Shown: positions 1 to 10,852 of the stretch, in pieces
How the letters are laid out: each line of letters opens with the position of its first letter
Numbering within the stretch: position 1 is the first letter of the stretch
Assembly (NCBI GenBank): GCA_900155495.1
Contig: FTLJ01000053.1
Location: 1 to 64,000, forward strand
Direction: 5' to 3'
DNA: 64,000 nucleotides
From: Porogramme epimiltina
Lineage: Eukaryota; Basidiomycota; Agaricomycetes; Polyporales; Polyporaceae
Notes under the pieces: model-generated
The model's database searches: none
What the model was told of the DNA's origin: nothing
What the model saw: the letters and a program-made list of their open reading frames with translations, nothing else
Position numbers and translations under genes: made by a program

Positions 1-392
<392 letters not shown>

Positions 393-3300
393 CGTTGACG
401 TCTCGCCCTGCCCGCGCACACGTCAACGTTACGGACGCCCGCGCTCCCTCTGCGGTTGCGTACTCACGCCACGTCTGCCTTGCGTGATCTGCCAATCGGG
501 CGTGCGCAGCCCTCTCCCGAGCCGCGTCGTATCGTATTATGTCGTGTCGCGCAACGGCGCGTCGTGTCGCTGTTCGCGTCCGCACACGACGCCTGTGGCT
601 TCAGTGCACTGTGCGTCGGTATCAGTACTGGTACCGGTGTGTGTGTCCCGCGGAATTCGGCGGACGGACGCCCCACGGGGCCCCGCAGGGGGGCAAGTGC
701 GGGGGAGAGTGTGTGCGTGTATGCGCGCCCTCAGATTACCGCCAGATTCGCGCAGCTGTCCACCGCGGGCGGTGGGCGGCGGGGCAGCTCCAGCCCCGGG
801 CGAAGCGCGGGGAAGGGGGGGCAGGGAACTGCGGGGTGCGGGGCGCGGGGTGCGGGGAACGGGGGACGGGGAATGGAGCCTTGGGAGCGGGGACGCGCGG
901 GAGACGGGCGCGCGCCCTGCGCAGGCGCAGGCGGGCTTCCGAACGGTATCCGAGCGGAGGGCGTGGTGCGCGCGGGCCTCGGTTCGTCTCGGCCTCCCGC
1001 CGGCGTGTGTACAATCCTACAAACGGTGTAACGGCCTGACGTGCAGGGGCGGTGATGGGCGTGGCTGCGCTAGAAGCCCGCGAGGACTGTTGGGAGCTCC
1101 CATGGGGACGTGGGGGCTTGTCTGCAGCGCGCCCCGCTGCGATCGTCTGGGGAATGAATCCGGGCACTCACCCGATGGAAATGCGATGAACACTCGGGCT
1201 GAGTGTTGTAAGCCGAAGCGGATGTATCTCTACTTTCAATCGGTCAGTAAGGCTGTTGTAACAGCACACGAAATGACTACGTTACTTTACCCTTGAACGA
1301 TTCGCTTGGACTTGTGCCGAGGCGTTCAGTATCGAGGACACGCGTGTCGAAGTTTGCAGCGGGTCCTCCCGAGCGCACGTGCCGCCTTCCCACGGGTCGG
1401 AATCCCTCGGGCAGCGACCGCACCCACAGACTCGCATTCACAGCAGGACTGCGCGATTCCTGCTTCTCCGAATCGCATCAGCGTAGTTGACACTATTCAG
1501 AACTCAAAATAAACACCCCGTAGCGTCCCCTCTCTCTTCGCGCGCGCACGACGCGCCGCCGCACGAGCGGGGCGAACCGGGCGACGCCCGCCGCGCGCCC
1601 ACCGTCGCCGCGCGTTCCGCGGGCGTTCCGAGCGCGCGCGTGCGTTCCGAGCCGCCCCGCGACCCACGCTCCGCGCCCGGAAAGGCAACCGTGTATGTCT
1701 GAACGCGCTCGGAAATCGGCCGGCCGCTGTGTGCGCGGTGGAACAGACCGGAGTGAGGGGGCGCGTCGGAATGCGGGCGCAAAGGTTCTTTGAGGGAGGG
1801 AGGACGGCGGTGTTGCGTCTTGACCTCGAACCGCTACCTTCTCGTTTTGCTTGACTTCCTGGGGAGCGCTGCCGTTGAGGATCGTCCGGCCCAATTTTGG
1901 CGAAGAGGTCACGGACGTGGAGAAGGTGGATGAGGCGCGTCCTGCCTCAGGATCGCGCTTGTATACTTGGCTTCTACTAGCTGGTGAGTACACAAGTTGG
2001 GTTCTTACTGAGCCCGCCACGACTGACCTATTCATTGCAGCGCGACTCGTCCCACAGACCCCGAGCGCCGTGCACGCGACAGGCTCTCGTGCCCATGACC
2101 CACGACCCGCGGCGGCGCGCCACGACCTCGCGCGCTCTCCCTCGTCGCCATCTCGCGCAGCCCCGCGCAGGATCTAGGGTCAAGAGAAGACACGTCGTCG
2201 ACGCCCACGCCCGGACAGCAGCCAAAGCCATGTGCCCCACCGTCGCGCTTCTCCCCTCGGTGCCGCACGCTGCAAAATAGCCTCGCCCTCACCGCCACCA
2301 CCTCCACGCGCCCCTGGGCCGGGCATAACGACGACCCTCGGGATCGGAGGGGCTTCGCGAGTGCCCTTGCGCTCCCATTGGACGACGCGGCGCGCGCCCT
2401 CGAGCGCATACACGCACGGCACGCGCTTGGCCCCGCCGTCGAGGCCGCTATGTCCGCACGGGCCCGCTCGCGGCCGCACGCGCCGTTCTGGAAGGCGCGG
2501 CCCCGGCGATCCCACACGCTCCACCCACCCACGCAAGGCAGTCAAAATCAACGCGCAGGCGACGGCCGTCGACCATGGCCCCGGGCGTGCGGTGCCGCGC
2601 GCGGCTTATCGCGTGCGTCCGTCGTGCGCACGGTGCGGCCAACCCCGACGCCGGGGCCACGCGAGCGGGTTGCGGCGCAGATTAGGCTCCGCGATGGCGC
2701 TGCCGCGGGAACGTTCGAAGAAGAAGGCTCGGGTGTCGACCGCGGCGGTGTCGATCGGGCGCAGGCTTCGTGGCGAGGCGAGGGGCGACCGGGAGGTGCG
2801 CCACGCTAGGAGGGCGGGGATGGTGACCATCGGGGGGGAGGTCGGGGCTGCGCGCCCGCCGCATTGCGGGTATCCGGTGAGCACGCCATCTTCTCATCTG
2901 CGTGGGGCTGGCGAGCGAAGATGAGGCGAGGTGGATGGCTTCGAGCGGCGGGGGCGAGCGGGCGCGCGAGTTGGCGAAGGGTCTCAGCGGGCGGCCCGTC
3001 GCAGCCACGACGCGCCGCTTCGCCGCCTCGTCGAGCTCGCCTCCGTCCTCACTGCGCGTCACGCGGCGAAGGCGGCAGGACGGTCCTCGCTCGCGCACTG
3101 GGGGCGCCCTTGGCCGCGACTCGCGCGTGCGGCGCGTCCCTGCCAGCGCGAGCGACGACGACCCTCTCGATCACGGCGGCGTCGGCGAGTGGACGGGCGG
3201 CGGGAGTTCTGTGGCCCGACCTGTGTCCCGCCCGCTCGGTGATGGGCGCGCCCTCCGCCACACGTCGTTTCAGGCGGCGGGTGGCGCCAAGCAGGCGAGT

Positions 3301-3849
3301 GCTCGGATCCCCGCACTATGCCAGTGGTATGGCAGCGCTGCGCGGCGTATGATCCGCCCACACTGAAAACAGAGGCAAGTGCGTCCTCGGGATCGCGGCG
3401 GGGGGTCACCGGGCGCACGCCTTGTCGTCAGACTCGGCCCAGACAAGCAAACCCGAGCGTTGTTTGCATGGCTGGACCGAGCCTGACCTCCTGAGCTGTG
3501 TCAGAGGCGCACCAAGTGACATAGGGGCCCTTAGGCGGACCCGGCCCTGGCCCGCTTGGCCCGTGGGACGTCGGCCAGAGTGATGGAGGACGGTGCGCGA
3601 AAACATTTCACGCCCCCACACTTGATTGCACCCTTCCCCAACCGACTCCAGTCAGCTGGTCGCGCTACGCCATACGCGGACAGGCGCCCGTCCGGCGCAG
3701 CCGGATACGCGCGCGCGCACCGCTGACATAAGCGGACTTCAAAAGTCGTCCGGATGAGGGCGGGGTCAGTCGACTCGCGTTTTCCTCGTCCCCCTTCTCC
3801 CCCGCAGACGACGCGCCGCCCCGTCCAGACCACTTCCATCCTCGCCGCC
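393..3849. other. GC-rich intergenic region, no supported gene
   Basis: This stretch is extremely GC-rich, so open frames appear on both strands in all phases. None shows a recognisable domain or a consistent exon chain. One intron-like element is visible at about 1982-2040 (GTGAGT donor, CTGAC branch-like motif, TGCAG acceptor) after an open frame from about 1851, but no product is recognisable. A pyrimidine-rich tract at about 3779-3815 is probably part of the promoter or 5' UTR of the downstream transporter gene. Confidence 0.5.
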
Positions 3850-4839
3850 ATGTCCCACATCGAGAAGGCCCAGCCCACCCTCCAGGCCAACGGCCCCCCC
3901 GTCGTCGGCGACAACTTCGGCATGCCCTGGGCCTACACCCGCAAGCTGGGCAACCCCGCCCCGCTGTGAGCTGCCTTCTTCCTGTCGTGATCAACACGGC
4001 CCTGATCCTCCCTGTGATCCCCTCCCCACGCGCAGCGGCCTCTTCGGCTTTGCGAGCACGACTTTCATCCTCTCCATGTACAACGTCCAGGCGCGCGGCG
4101 TCGTCACCCCGAACGTCGTCGTCGGCATGGCGCTTTTCGTCGGTGGTCTCGCGCAGTTCGTCGCAGGCATGTGGGAATTCGCGTGCGCAAACGCGTTCGG
4201 CGCGACCGGTGAGTGGCCTTCCCGCCTTCGCCGGTGCGATAGGACATCTGGCGGCGTTCTGCGTTCCGTTCTCCAAAACTTACCCCGAATTTCCTCCCAC
4301 AGCGTTCACCATGTACGGCGGCTTCTGGATGTCGTTCGCGACGATCTTCCTCCCGAACTCCGGTGTCGTCGCCGCGTACGACAACGCCGACGAGCTCAAC
4401 TCTGCGCTCGGCATCTACCTCTTCACCTGGTTCATCGTCACCTTCCTGCTCCTGTGCGCCTCTTTACCGTTTCATATCACTGCCGGATGCTGATTACGCG
4501 GCGGATCCAGGGTCGCATCGCTTCGCAGGAACCTCGGGCTCGTCGTTCTGTTCTTCTTCCTCACGATCACGTTCGCCCTCCTCGGCGCAGGTACGCCCCT
4601 TCCCCGCATCCATTCCCGGCGCGGAGCCCGGCCCTGACGTTTCCTCCCCGCGCTTCCCCGCGCCCGCAGGAAAATTCTCCACCGCGCACGCCGTCGCGCT
4701 CGACAAGGCCGGCGGCGCGTTCGGCATCATCACCGCGCTCATCGCGTTCTACGTCGGCACGGCGGAGCTCCTCAACGACCCCGTCAACAGCTGGTTCACC
4801 CTCCCGCTCGGCCCGATCCCCAAGGGCCGCGTCGACTAG
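3850..4839 (+). CDS. GPR1/FUN34/YaaH-family acetate (carboxylate) transporter
   Basis: Five exons (3850-3965, 4036-4208, 4303-4453, 4529-4590, 4670-4839) join in frame to give about 223 residues. The family signature NPAPLGLFGF is split by the first intron, and six hydrophobic segments follow, as expected for this plasma-membrane family of acetate/ammonium-linked carriers (Ato/AcpA type). The start ATG has a strong Kozak context (GCCGCCATGTCC), and the hydrophilic N terminus contains FGMPWAYTRKLGNP, typical of fungal members. All donors and acceptors are GT-AG. Substrate cannot be read from sequence; acetate uptake is the family expectation. It is the conserved left flank of the duplicated ABC region. 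Confidence 0.9.
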
Positions 4840-5213
4840 GCGCCCGCACCCCATGCGATCCCCCACACTTCCCCATGGCTGATATGCTCTGTGCACAGTC
4901 CGTCTCCGGGCGTCCCTTTGCGATTCCTGCCCTTTTTCGTCCCGGGGTGTACACACGTTCGCGTTCCTCGTCCCATACCCACCCGTTCGTCCGCGCCTAT
5001 GTTTGTATTTACTTATCCCAGTACCGTACGTAGTAGTAAGTTCCCCCGCACCTGCATCGCTACCCCCCGCGGAGCCAATGCCATCGATACGATAAGCCCC
5101 ACTGCGTTCGTCATGCATCTGACTGAGCTGAGCGACGCCTCCGAGTCCGGTTACGCGCCGGGGCTTGCGTGGAATGCGGCGTCCGCGGACGTGGCGCGTG
5201 CGGTGTGTGGGGC

Positions 5214-5860
5214 CCGGCGGCCCGCCGTGGTGCCCGGTGGTCATGTGGGCGTTTCGGCTTGTCCCTCCGTGTGATCCGCGGCGTCGGCGAGCTCCTTTAC
5301 GTCGACCGCGATCTTGGACAATAAACTTGCGAGCTCTTGATCCGTCCAAGCCTATCCCGCGCTGTGCGGAAACTTGCACATGCGTGTGTTTGTGTGGGCA
5401 AGGTTCTGGAGAAGGCGTAGCTGAAAACTTCAAACCCACAAAATGATGCTTCGCTGTACGTAACACGTTCAACATTTTTGCCGTTGTCCTCGTAGGCTTA
5501 CGCTTGCTCTAATGACGTAGACTAGGATTAAGACAGTCGACAGAAGAGACCGGTCTCGCATTGGCACACTCGAATTCGGCTGACGTAACTGTTGAGGCGC
5601 GTTGGGCTGGCCTGGCGCAGTTATCGCCGCATAGCAAAGGGTTCAGCTACCACTTCGGCCTCATTCAAGCGTTTTGATGTCGTAGCCCCCCCCCCCCCCC
5701 GTTTAGCACCCAGTCCTCCGGGCTGATCGCGAATGTGGTTCGTGGGTGGTAGAGGGCGCGTTCTAGATCGAAGCACGTCAGGGCCGTGGACGCCCATGTA
5801 TTGGCCTTTACGATCTTATAAGGTGAACCCTGTCCAAACTGCGCCTTCTCAAGTGTCTAA
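5214..5860 (+). repeat. Upstream duplicated segment, copy 1 (matches 10185-10850)
   Basis: Shared blocks in the same order include GTGGTGCC.GGTGGTCA, a block ending CTCNTGATCCGT, a GTACGTAACNCGTT block, and CTTATAAGGTGAACCCTGTC versus TTTATAAGGCGAGCCCTGTC. In copy 2 the TATA block lies 50 nt before the ATG of gene B. In copy 1 it is about 550 nt before gene A and is separated from it by unrelated sequence. Confidence 0.7.
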
Positions 5861-6317
5861 TCTACTTAGGGTCTAGGGCGACCCTCCACATATCCTGCAT
5901 TCTTAGGCGCCTTGCGTCTCGTACTTCACCGGGCCTTTCGCGTGCTCGCATGCCAATATAGTGCTGAACGTGCTTGACTTGACCCGTATAATCGAAGCTC
6001 AGCCTCGCGCGCACGGCGTCACGCTTTGGTTAGAGGGTCTGCTGTCCTCACACGGACACAAAGGACGGACTGCATCGTGGCGTGCGCCACACTCAAATGT
6101 CCCTTCCAACCGGTTTGTGGTCGCCTTCGTTGCCACGGAAGACTACTGATTCTACACGATCTGTCCATGCGCTGCCGAAGCTAAAAAAATAGCTGTTTGT
6201 AGAAGGCATTTGTAGAAGGCACTGGGCCCACCACATCGATAATCTCGTTAGATTTTAGCTCATAGCAGCTCCCGATCAAACCCTATTGGAGGGACAAACG
6301 CTGGCATATCTGCCTAG

Positions 6318-6324
6318 TTATAAA
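6318..6324 (+). promoter_or_regulatory. TATA box of ABC gene A
   Basis: TTATAAA lies about 50 nt before the ATG at 6370, the same distance as in gene B, so gene A has its own core promoter distinct from the orphan copy upstream. Confidence 0.5.
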
Positions 6325-6369
6325 GTGAGTTCCAATCACTGCTGCTTTTAGATTTCTCGTCTCCTCGCT

Positions 6370-9148
6370 ATGTCAGGTCACGAAACGAAAGCCCAGGATG
6401 ACGCCCTCTCCCAGCCATCCGAGTCCAGCATCCACCCGTACGCGTCCCGCATCGTCAAGCGTACTCGTTATGGAATATGGGACGCATACGAGGAGGCCGA
6501 ACCAGATGGAGGACAAATCACTCTGAAGGAAAGGTGGGGAGCAATCGTTGAAGCTGCATCGGACTTGGAGCGCGCGTTGAGGGACCTGCTCGCCATACCT
6601 GGATGTAAGGCCCTGATCTCCATATACACTGCTGCAGAACTCGTAGCGTCGTTCGTGCCAGCTGCATCTGTCTGGTAGGTCTCGGAATGGCACCTCTTAA
6701 TCTCGATGATTCACAATGTCGTCCCTATCTAGGCTCCAAGGGCAGTTTCTGCAGGCCGTATGTGTAGCTCTCTATGGTCAACCACGTCGCTAATGTGTGG
6801 ATTCTGTAGCTGGAGGTCGCCGCCACTACGCGGTCGCTATACGTGCCCTTCATCGCGCATATCTGCTTCGGAAAAATCGCCTGTATACTCGCGGAAGTCG
6901 CCATCAGGAAAATCAAGACGCGCGCGCAAACGAGGCTGCAGTTGCGCTTAAGGCACCAGTCCTCGCTGCTCGCGTTCATCGCCGCGGCGCGGTTGGACAT
7001 CCCGACCTCCGAACGCGCGGAAGTGCAGGAGAGCTTGCGCCGCGCCGAATACAATCACTTTGACCAGACTGCGGCGTTGACTGCGCTCACTATGGCTGCG
7101 GGGATCATCGGGACGGGCATTCGGGTCGGGTCGCAGGCGTTCGCGCTTATGAAAGTCTTGAAGGGGAAGCCGGATGCGGGGTGGATGACGGCTGCTACGT
7201 TAGCAGTGGAAATGCTTCCACTACTGACGCAATATGGCCTGTTAGAGCCACGACGTGGTGAGCATGCTCCCCCTGTCCCTACATGCCTCGATGCTCACCA
7301 GCTTCCACAATAGCTTTCGCCTTCGCGACGAAGAGCAAGGATTTCTTCAAATTACAGGCGTGGGTCGATGTGGTGACTGAGAAGAAACATCGTCAGGAGC
7401 TTGTAGCTGGGGACCTGGCTAGTTTTGCGATCTCTGGTGCGACGTGTGGATGCACCTCATTGACAAACTTCATTCTGACGTTCAGTTCAGAATACACGGG
7501 TGCAGCAACGCGCTTAGGAGACGATAACGTTGATTGGAACGAAGCTGTCAATCTAAACAGCTTCCTTCCATGGGGAACCGTGAATACCATTCTACAACAT
7601 GTGCCTCAGGTATGTGTCCTTCGGGTACTTGAGTTTCCGTTAGACTAACGTTCTCCTTCTAGATCGTATTTGGCATTCGCGCTGCACGGCGACCGGAGCA
7701 ATGGGCTCAATCTTTAACATCTCTCAGCCTCGTGGAGAGTACAGCGAAAAGTTTCGCGACCCACGTCTACTCCGTGTACCAGCAGAATGTGGCCTTGAAG
7801 CAAATCCTCGAGACTATCCGCGACATGTACTCAACAGGGACTATCGAGAATGAAGTACCTGATGGGACAGTCCCGTTCCCACAGGACCGTCAGGAAGCTC
7901 GTGGAGGAGCCGCGCTCGAGGTAGAATTCAGGTGAGTGAGTTCTTTTACCCCTAAGTGGGCTATTTTGACCATTCGGGACCCGCAGAGACGTGACGTTCA
8001 AATATCCAGGAGCCAATAGCTATGCTCTGAAAAACGTTTCTTTCACTCTGCTCCCAGGTCAACTATGTGTACGTTCTGCCCCAACTGCGACTCATAGTCT
8101 AGTATTCTCAGGCTCCACAGGTCATCGTGGGAATGAATGGTGCTGGAAAGAGTACCATCCTGAAGCTCATAGTGCGGCTCTACGACCCGGAAGAGGGATC
8201 GATCTTCATCGGGGGGCACGACATACGTACACTCAAGCTGAGCGACTTGAGGCAAGCCGTGTCCGTTCTTTTCCAGGATTATACCCACTTCCCTTTCTCC
8301 GTGCGTGGCTCCCCGTCCATTTTATTCCCATATAGCCTGCGTAGCTCACTTCGTTTCCCGTTTTCGGCGTATAGATTCGTGACAATATCGCACTAGGAGA
8401 CCCGTGGGGTCCGGGCGATGACAGCTCCGTACGCTTAGCTGCTCAGCTCGGTGGTGCGACAGAGTTCATTGAGAAGCTCGAGGACGGGTTCGACACGCGT
8501 CTAGACACGCCAGACGTGGGCCGCGTCTACGGGCCGCCGGAGGGTTCGAAGACCGCTTCTGGCACAGTATTTGACACTTGCGCTGTTCGCGCAGCCGCAG
8601 GGCTGAAGAAACGAACGAAGGCATCCAATCTGAGCGGAGGACAGATGCAGCGACTTGCTGTGTGAGTTGCTTTACGGTATGTTTGGTAACTGGGATAGGA
8701 CTCATTAGAAACAAACAGCTCGCGGTCGTTCATGAGGTCGGTCGTGCGGCCGGACACCAAGGTGGGATTGCTTTTGTTCGATGAGCCAAGTGCGGCGTTA
8801 GACCCCATAGCTGAGCATGGTGAGCACGAGTCTACGGTCTGTATCTCTCGCGCGCTGACTCGCCTCGCTTGCACGTCGGTGTACAGATCTATTCGATCGC
8901 CTTCGGGAGCTCCGGGGAAACAAGACGATGGTGTTCTCGTCGCACCGCTTCGGCAAGCTCACTCGCCACGCGGATATAATTTTGTAAGTTAGCAACCTCA
9001 CGGTTCCAAACGCTGTCGTCCTGACCGCATACTCCCAAGGTATATGGATTCCTCCGGGGTCGTAGAGTCCGGATCACACGACGAGCTTCTTGGGCGAGAT
9101 GGAGAGTACGCGCGTCTATGGGGTGTCCAGGCCAAGGAATTTATCTAG
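6370..9148 (+). CDS. ABC transporter-like half protein, gene A
   Basis: Twelve exons (6370-6674, 6733-6757, 6810-7257, 7314-7436, 7491-7609, 7663-7931, 7987-8068, 8121-8300, 8375-8661, 8719-8819, 8887-8983, 9040-9148) join in frame to 714 residues. The N-terminal ~420 residues resemble an MsbA/HlyB-type membrane region but are only weakly hydrophobic. The nucleotide-binding domain has an A-loop tyrosine (FKYPG), Walker A GMNGAGKST, Q-loop [11 protein letters not shown], signature LSGGQ, Walker [13 protein letters not shown] and H-loop SSHRF. All catalytic residues are present. About 40 extra residues separate the helical subdomain from LSGGQ. It is the first gene of tandem unit 1, followed by a degraded relative of gene C. 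Substrate is unknown; a homodimeric or paired half-transporter is the family expectation. Confidence 0.88.
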
Positions 9149-9611
9149 TGAACTTCCGTAAGCTCGACGCTCTAGCGCGTGTTCGTATAGGCTCATCACA
9201 CGGCTTACAGCGTGCTTCCGTATGGAGATGACACGGGCGCTGCCTCGTGGTGGTTGGCTGGGTCTCGTTGGTCCTAGATGTATCCTCACTTTCCCATATT
9301 GCAATCCGATAGTGTCCGGAGGGTGTCTAAGGTTTGCCTCGAGGCACGTGTGGCTTTTCCCGCACATCCATTATACGAAGCTCTAAATTTTTACTGGGCT
9401 CTGTCCCGGGTCCTCAAAGCAAGGAAAGCGGGCGCTACATGTCATCCTCGGGCATTTGATAGGTGCGTGTTCCGTTCATCTCGCACAATGTCCGGCGCCG
9501 GAGTGATTATTGTCTAGCTCCCCAGTCTCTGAGTCGACCACATCACGGCGGAAGCAGTGGTCTCAAATCGAGAGCGACATGAAGATCTCTACCTCATACC
9601 CCTCCTTCAGA
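9149..9611. repeat. Spacer duplicated between ABC units (matches 13648-14152)
   Basis: The sequence after gene A aligns with the sequence after gene B: both carry GGCTCATCAC, then GCCTCGTGGTGGT and AATCCGATAG.GTCCGGAG at similar spacing. This shows that the duplicated unit included gene, spacer and following gene. No ORF of its own is supported. Confidence 0.7.
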
Positions 9612-10195
9612 ATGCGCCACCGTACCGACGAGAAGCGCGAGATCCCCAACGGGATGGCGCCCAGGCAATCGCCACAGCTGTTCAAAAAGCGCATTAAGCG
9701 TAGTCACTTCGGCTTCTGGGATCTCGATTCTTTACGAAGAGAAGTATGATGATGACGTGCCAGCCATAGCCCTACGCTCACATCCATCTCTTTGGAATAT
9801 GAGGTGCAGCCTCAGGTGTTGGAAGCTTCCCGTATGTCCCAACTTGGATGCTCAAGGATGTCGCCGACATCCATGGAAGTCGGCGGTTAGTCTCGAATTA
9901 CGCCTTGAGCAGAGTTGTGACCTCGCTGATCCCCGCTGCGAGTATCTGGTAAACCTTCGGCGCAAAATTCTTCTCCACGCTGTGCTGATGACACTCAGCT
10001 TCCTATCCCTCTTGAAGGTTTACAGGTCGTATGTTAACAGTCGTAACTCCGCTAAGTATATCACTGATCAAAACGTTCTCCGCGCAACAAAATAAACCAC
10101 AAGTTGCTGGATACAGCCCTCCATCGGCAACTGTATGCCAGTCGACAACTCTCTCCTCTTCCGCATCGCAGCCGTCGCAGCCGGCCCGTCGACGG
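9612..10195 (+). pseudogene. Truncated pseudogene of an ABC gene C-type paralogue
   Basis: From ATG 9612 the frame encodes RTDEKREIPNGMAP and KRIKRSHFGFWDL, matching gene C (DNKREIPNGSVP, KHIKRRRLGVWDF). A short insertion around 9722-9735 relative to gene C (bases TCTCGAT) then shifts the frame into a TGA at 9747-9749. Downstream nucleotides still match exon 1 (GACCTCGCTGATCCCCGC), the 25-nt exon 2 (about 10016-10043) and the first ~65 nt of exon 3 (CCTCTTCCGCATCGC). Homology stops near 10195, where sequence matching the gene B promoter begins. More than 2 kb, including the whole nucleotide-binding domain, is missing. It cannot encode a functional ABC protein. Confidence 0.85.
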
Positions 10196-10850
10196 TCGTG
10201 GTGCCTGGTGGTCACGTGTGCGCCCGCCATGTGATCGGCGGCCTCGGTGTGCTTTTCCACGTCGGCCGCTGTATCGATCGCTGCTGTCTTTGGACAGTAA
10301 AGCAAGCTCATGATCCGTGAAGACCACCCTGCACTCCACGGACACTGGGATGCGTGTGGACAAGGTTTTAGAGGGGGCGTGTGGAAACCTCCAGTCCACA
10401 AAGACTTGCTTCGATGTACGTACGTAACGCGTTGAGGCGCCTTTGCTCCGTCATACCCTCTCTGATGACGTGGGCTGAATTTAGGACGATTTGTTACAGG
10501 GGAAACGAGCAAACGTGACTAGCTTTAGCACAATCATCGTCGGCTAATCCAATGTTGAATGGCTGAGGTGCCCTTCAAAAGGTGCCGTCAGCACAAAGGA
10601 AACACCGTGAAGCGGCGCAGACATCATCGCATAATGGCGTGTATAGCTGTCACTTCGAAGTCCATTATGAGTCTCGCCGCTATAGATACGCCCGTCAGCT
10701 TCGAATCTTCCGGGTTCATTGCGGTGTGGTCGCGGCGCTGTCCGCAGCGCGGCCAGATCAAGGCATGTGGCGAATATGGACGCCCGTGTGTTGGGATTTA
10801 TAAGGCGAGCCCTGTCCGAACTGCTTCCCTCCAAGTTTCTTATCCCTTCG
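10185..10850 (+). repeat. Upstream duplicated segment, copy 2 (promoter region of gene B)
   Basis: This aligns to 5214-5860. It directly abuts the broken end of the pseudogene, so it probably marks the junction of the tandem duplication. Short GC-rich similarity (GGCCCG) is present at both ends. Confidence 0.65.
10797..10803 (+). promoter_or_regulatory. TATA box of ABC gene B
   Basis: TTTATAA lies 50 nt before the ATG at 10853. Confidence 0.55.
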
Positions 10851-10852
10851 TG

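Larger units (their letters stand above)
4840..6369. other. Intergenic region holding an orphan copy of the ABC gene-B promoter
   Basis: No gene is supported. Bases about 5214-5860 align, with scattered differences, to 10185-10850, the upstream region of ABC gene B, including a TTATAAGG TATA-like element near 5817. Here, however, no ABC start codon follows within 50 nt. A run of 15 C occurs at 5686-5700. Bases 5860-6300 show no similarity to other parts of the window. Confidence 0.6.
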
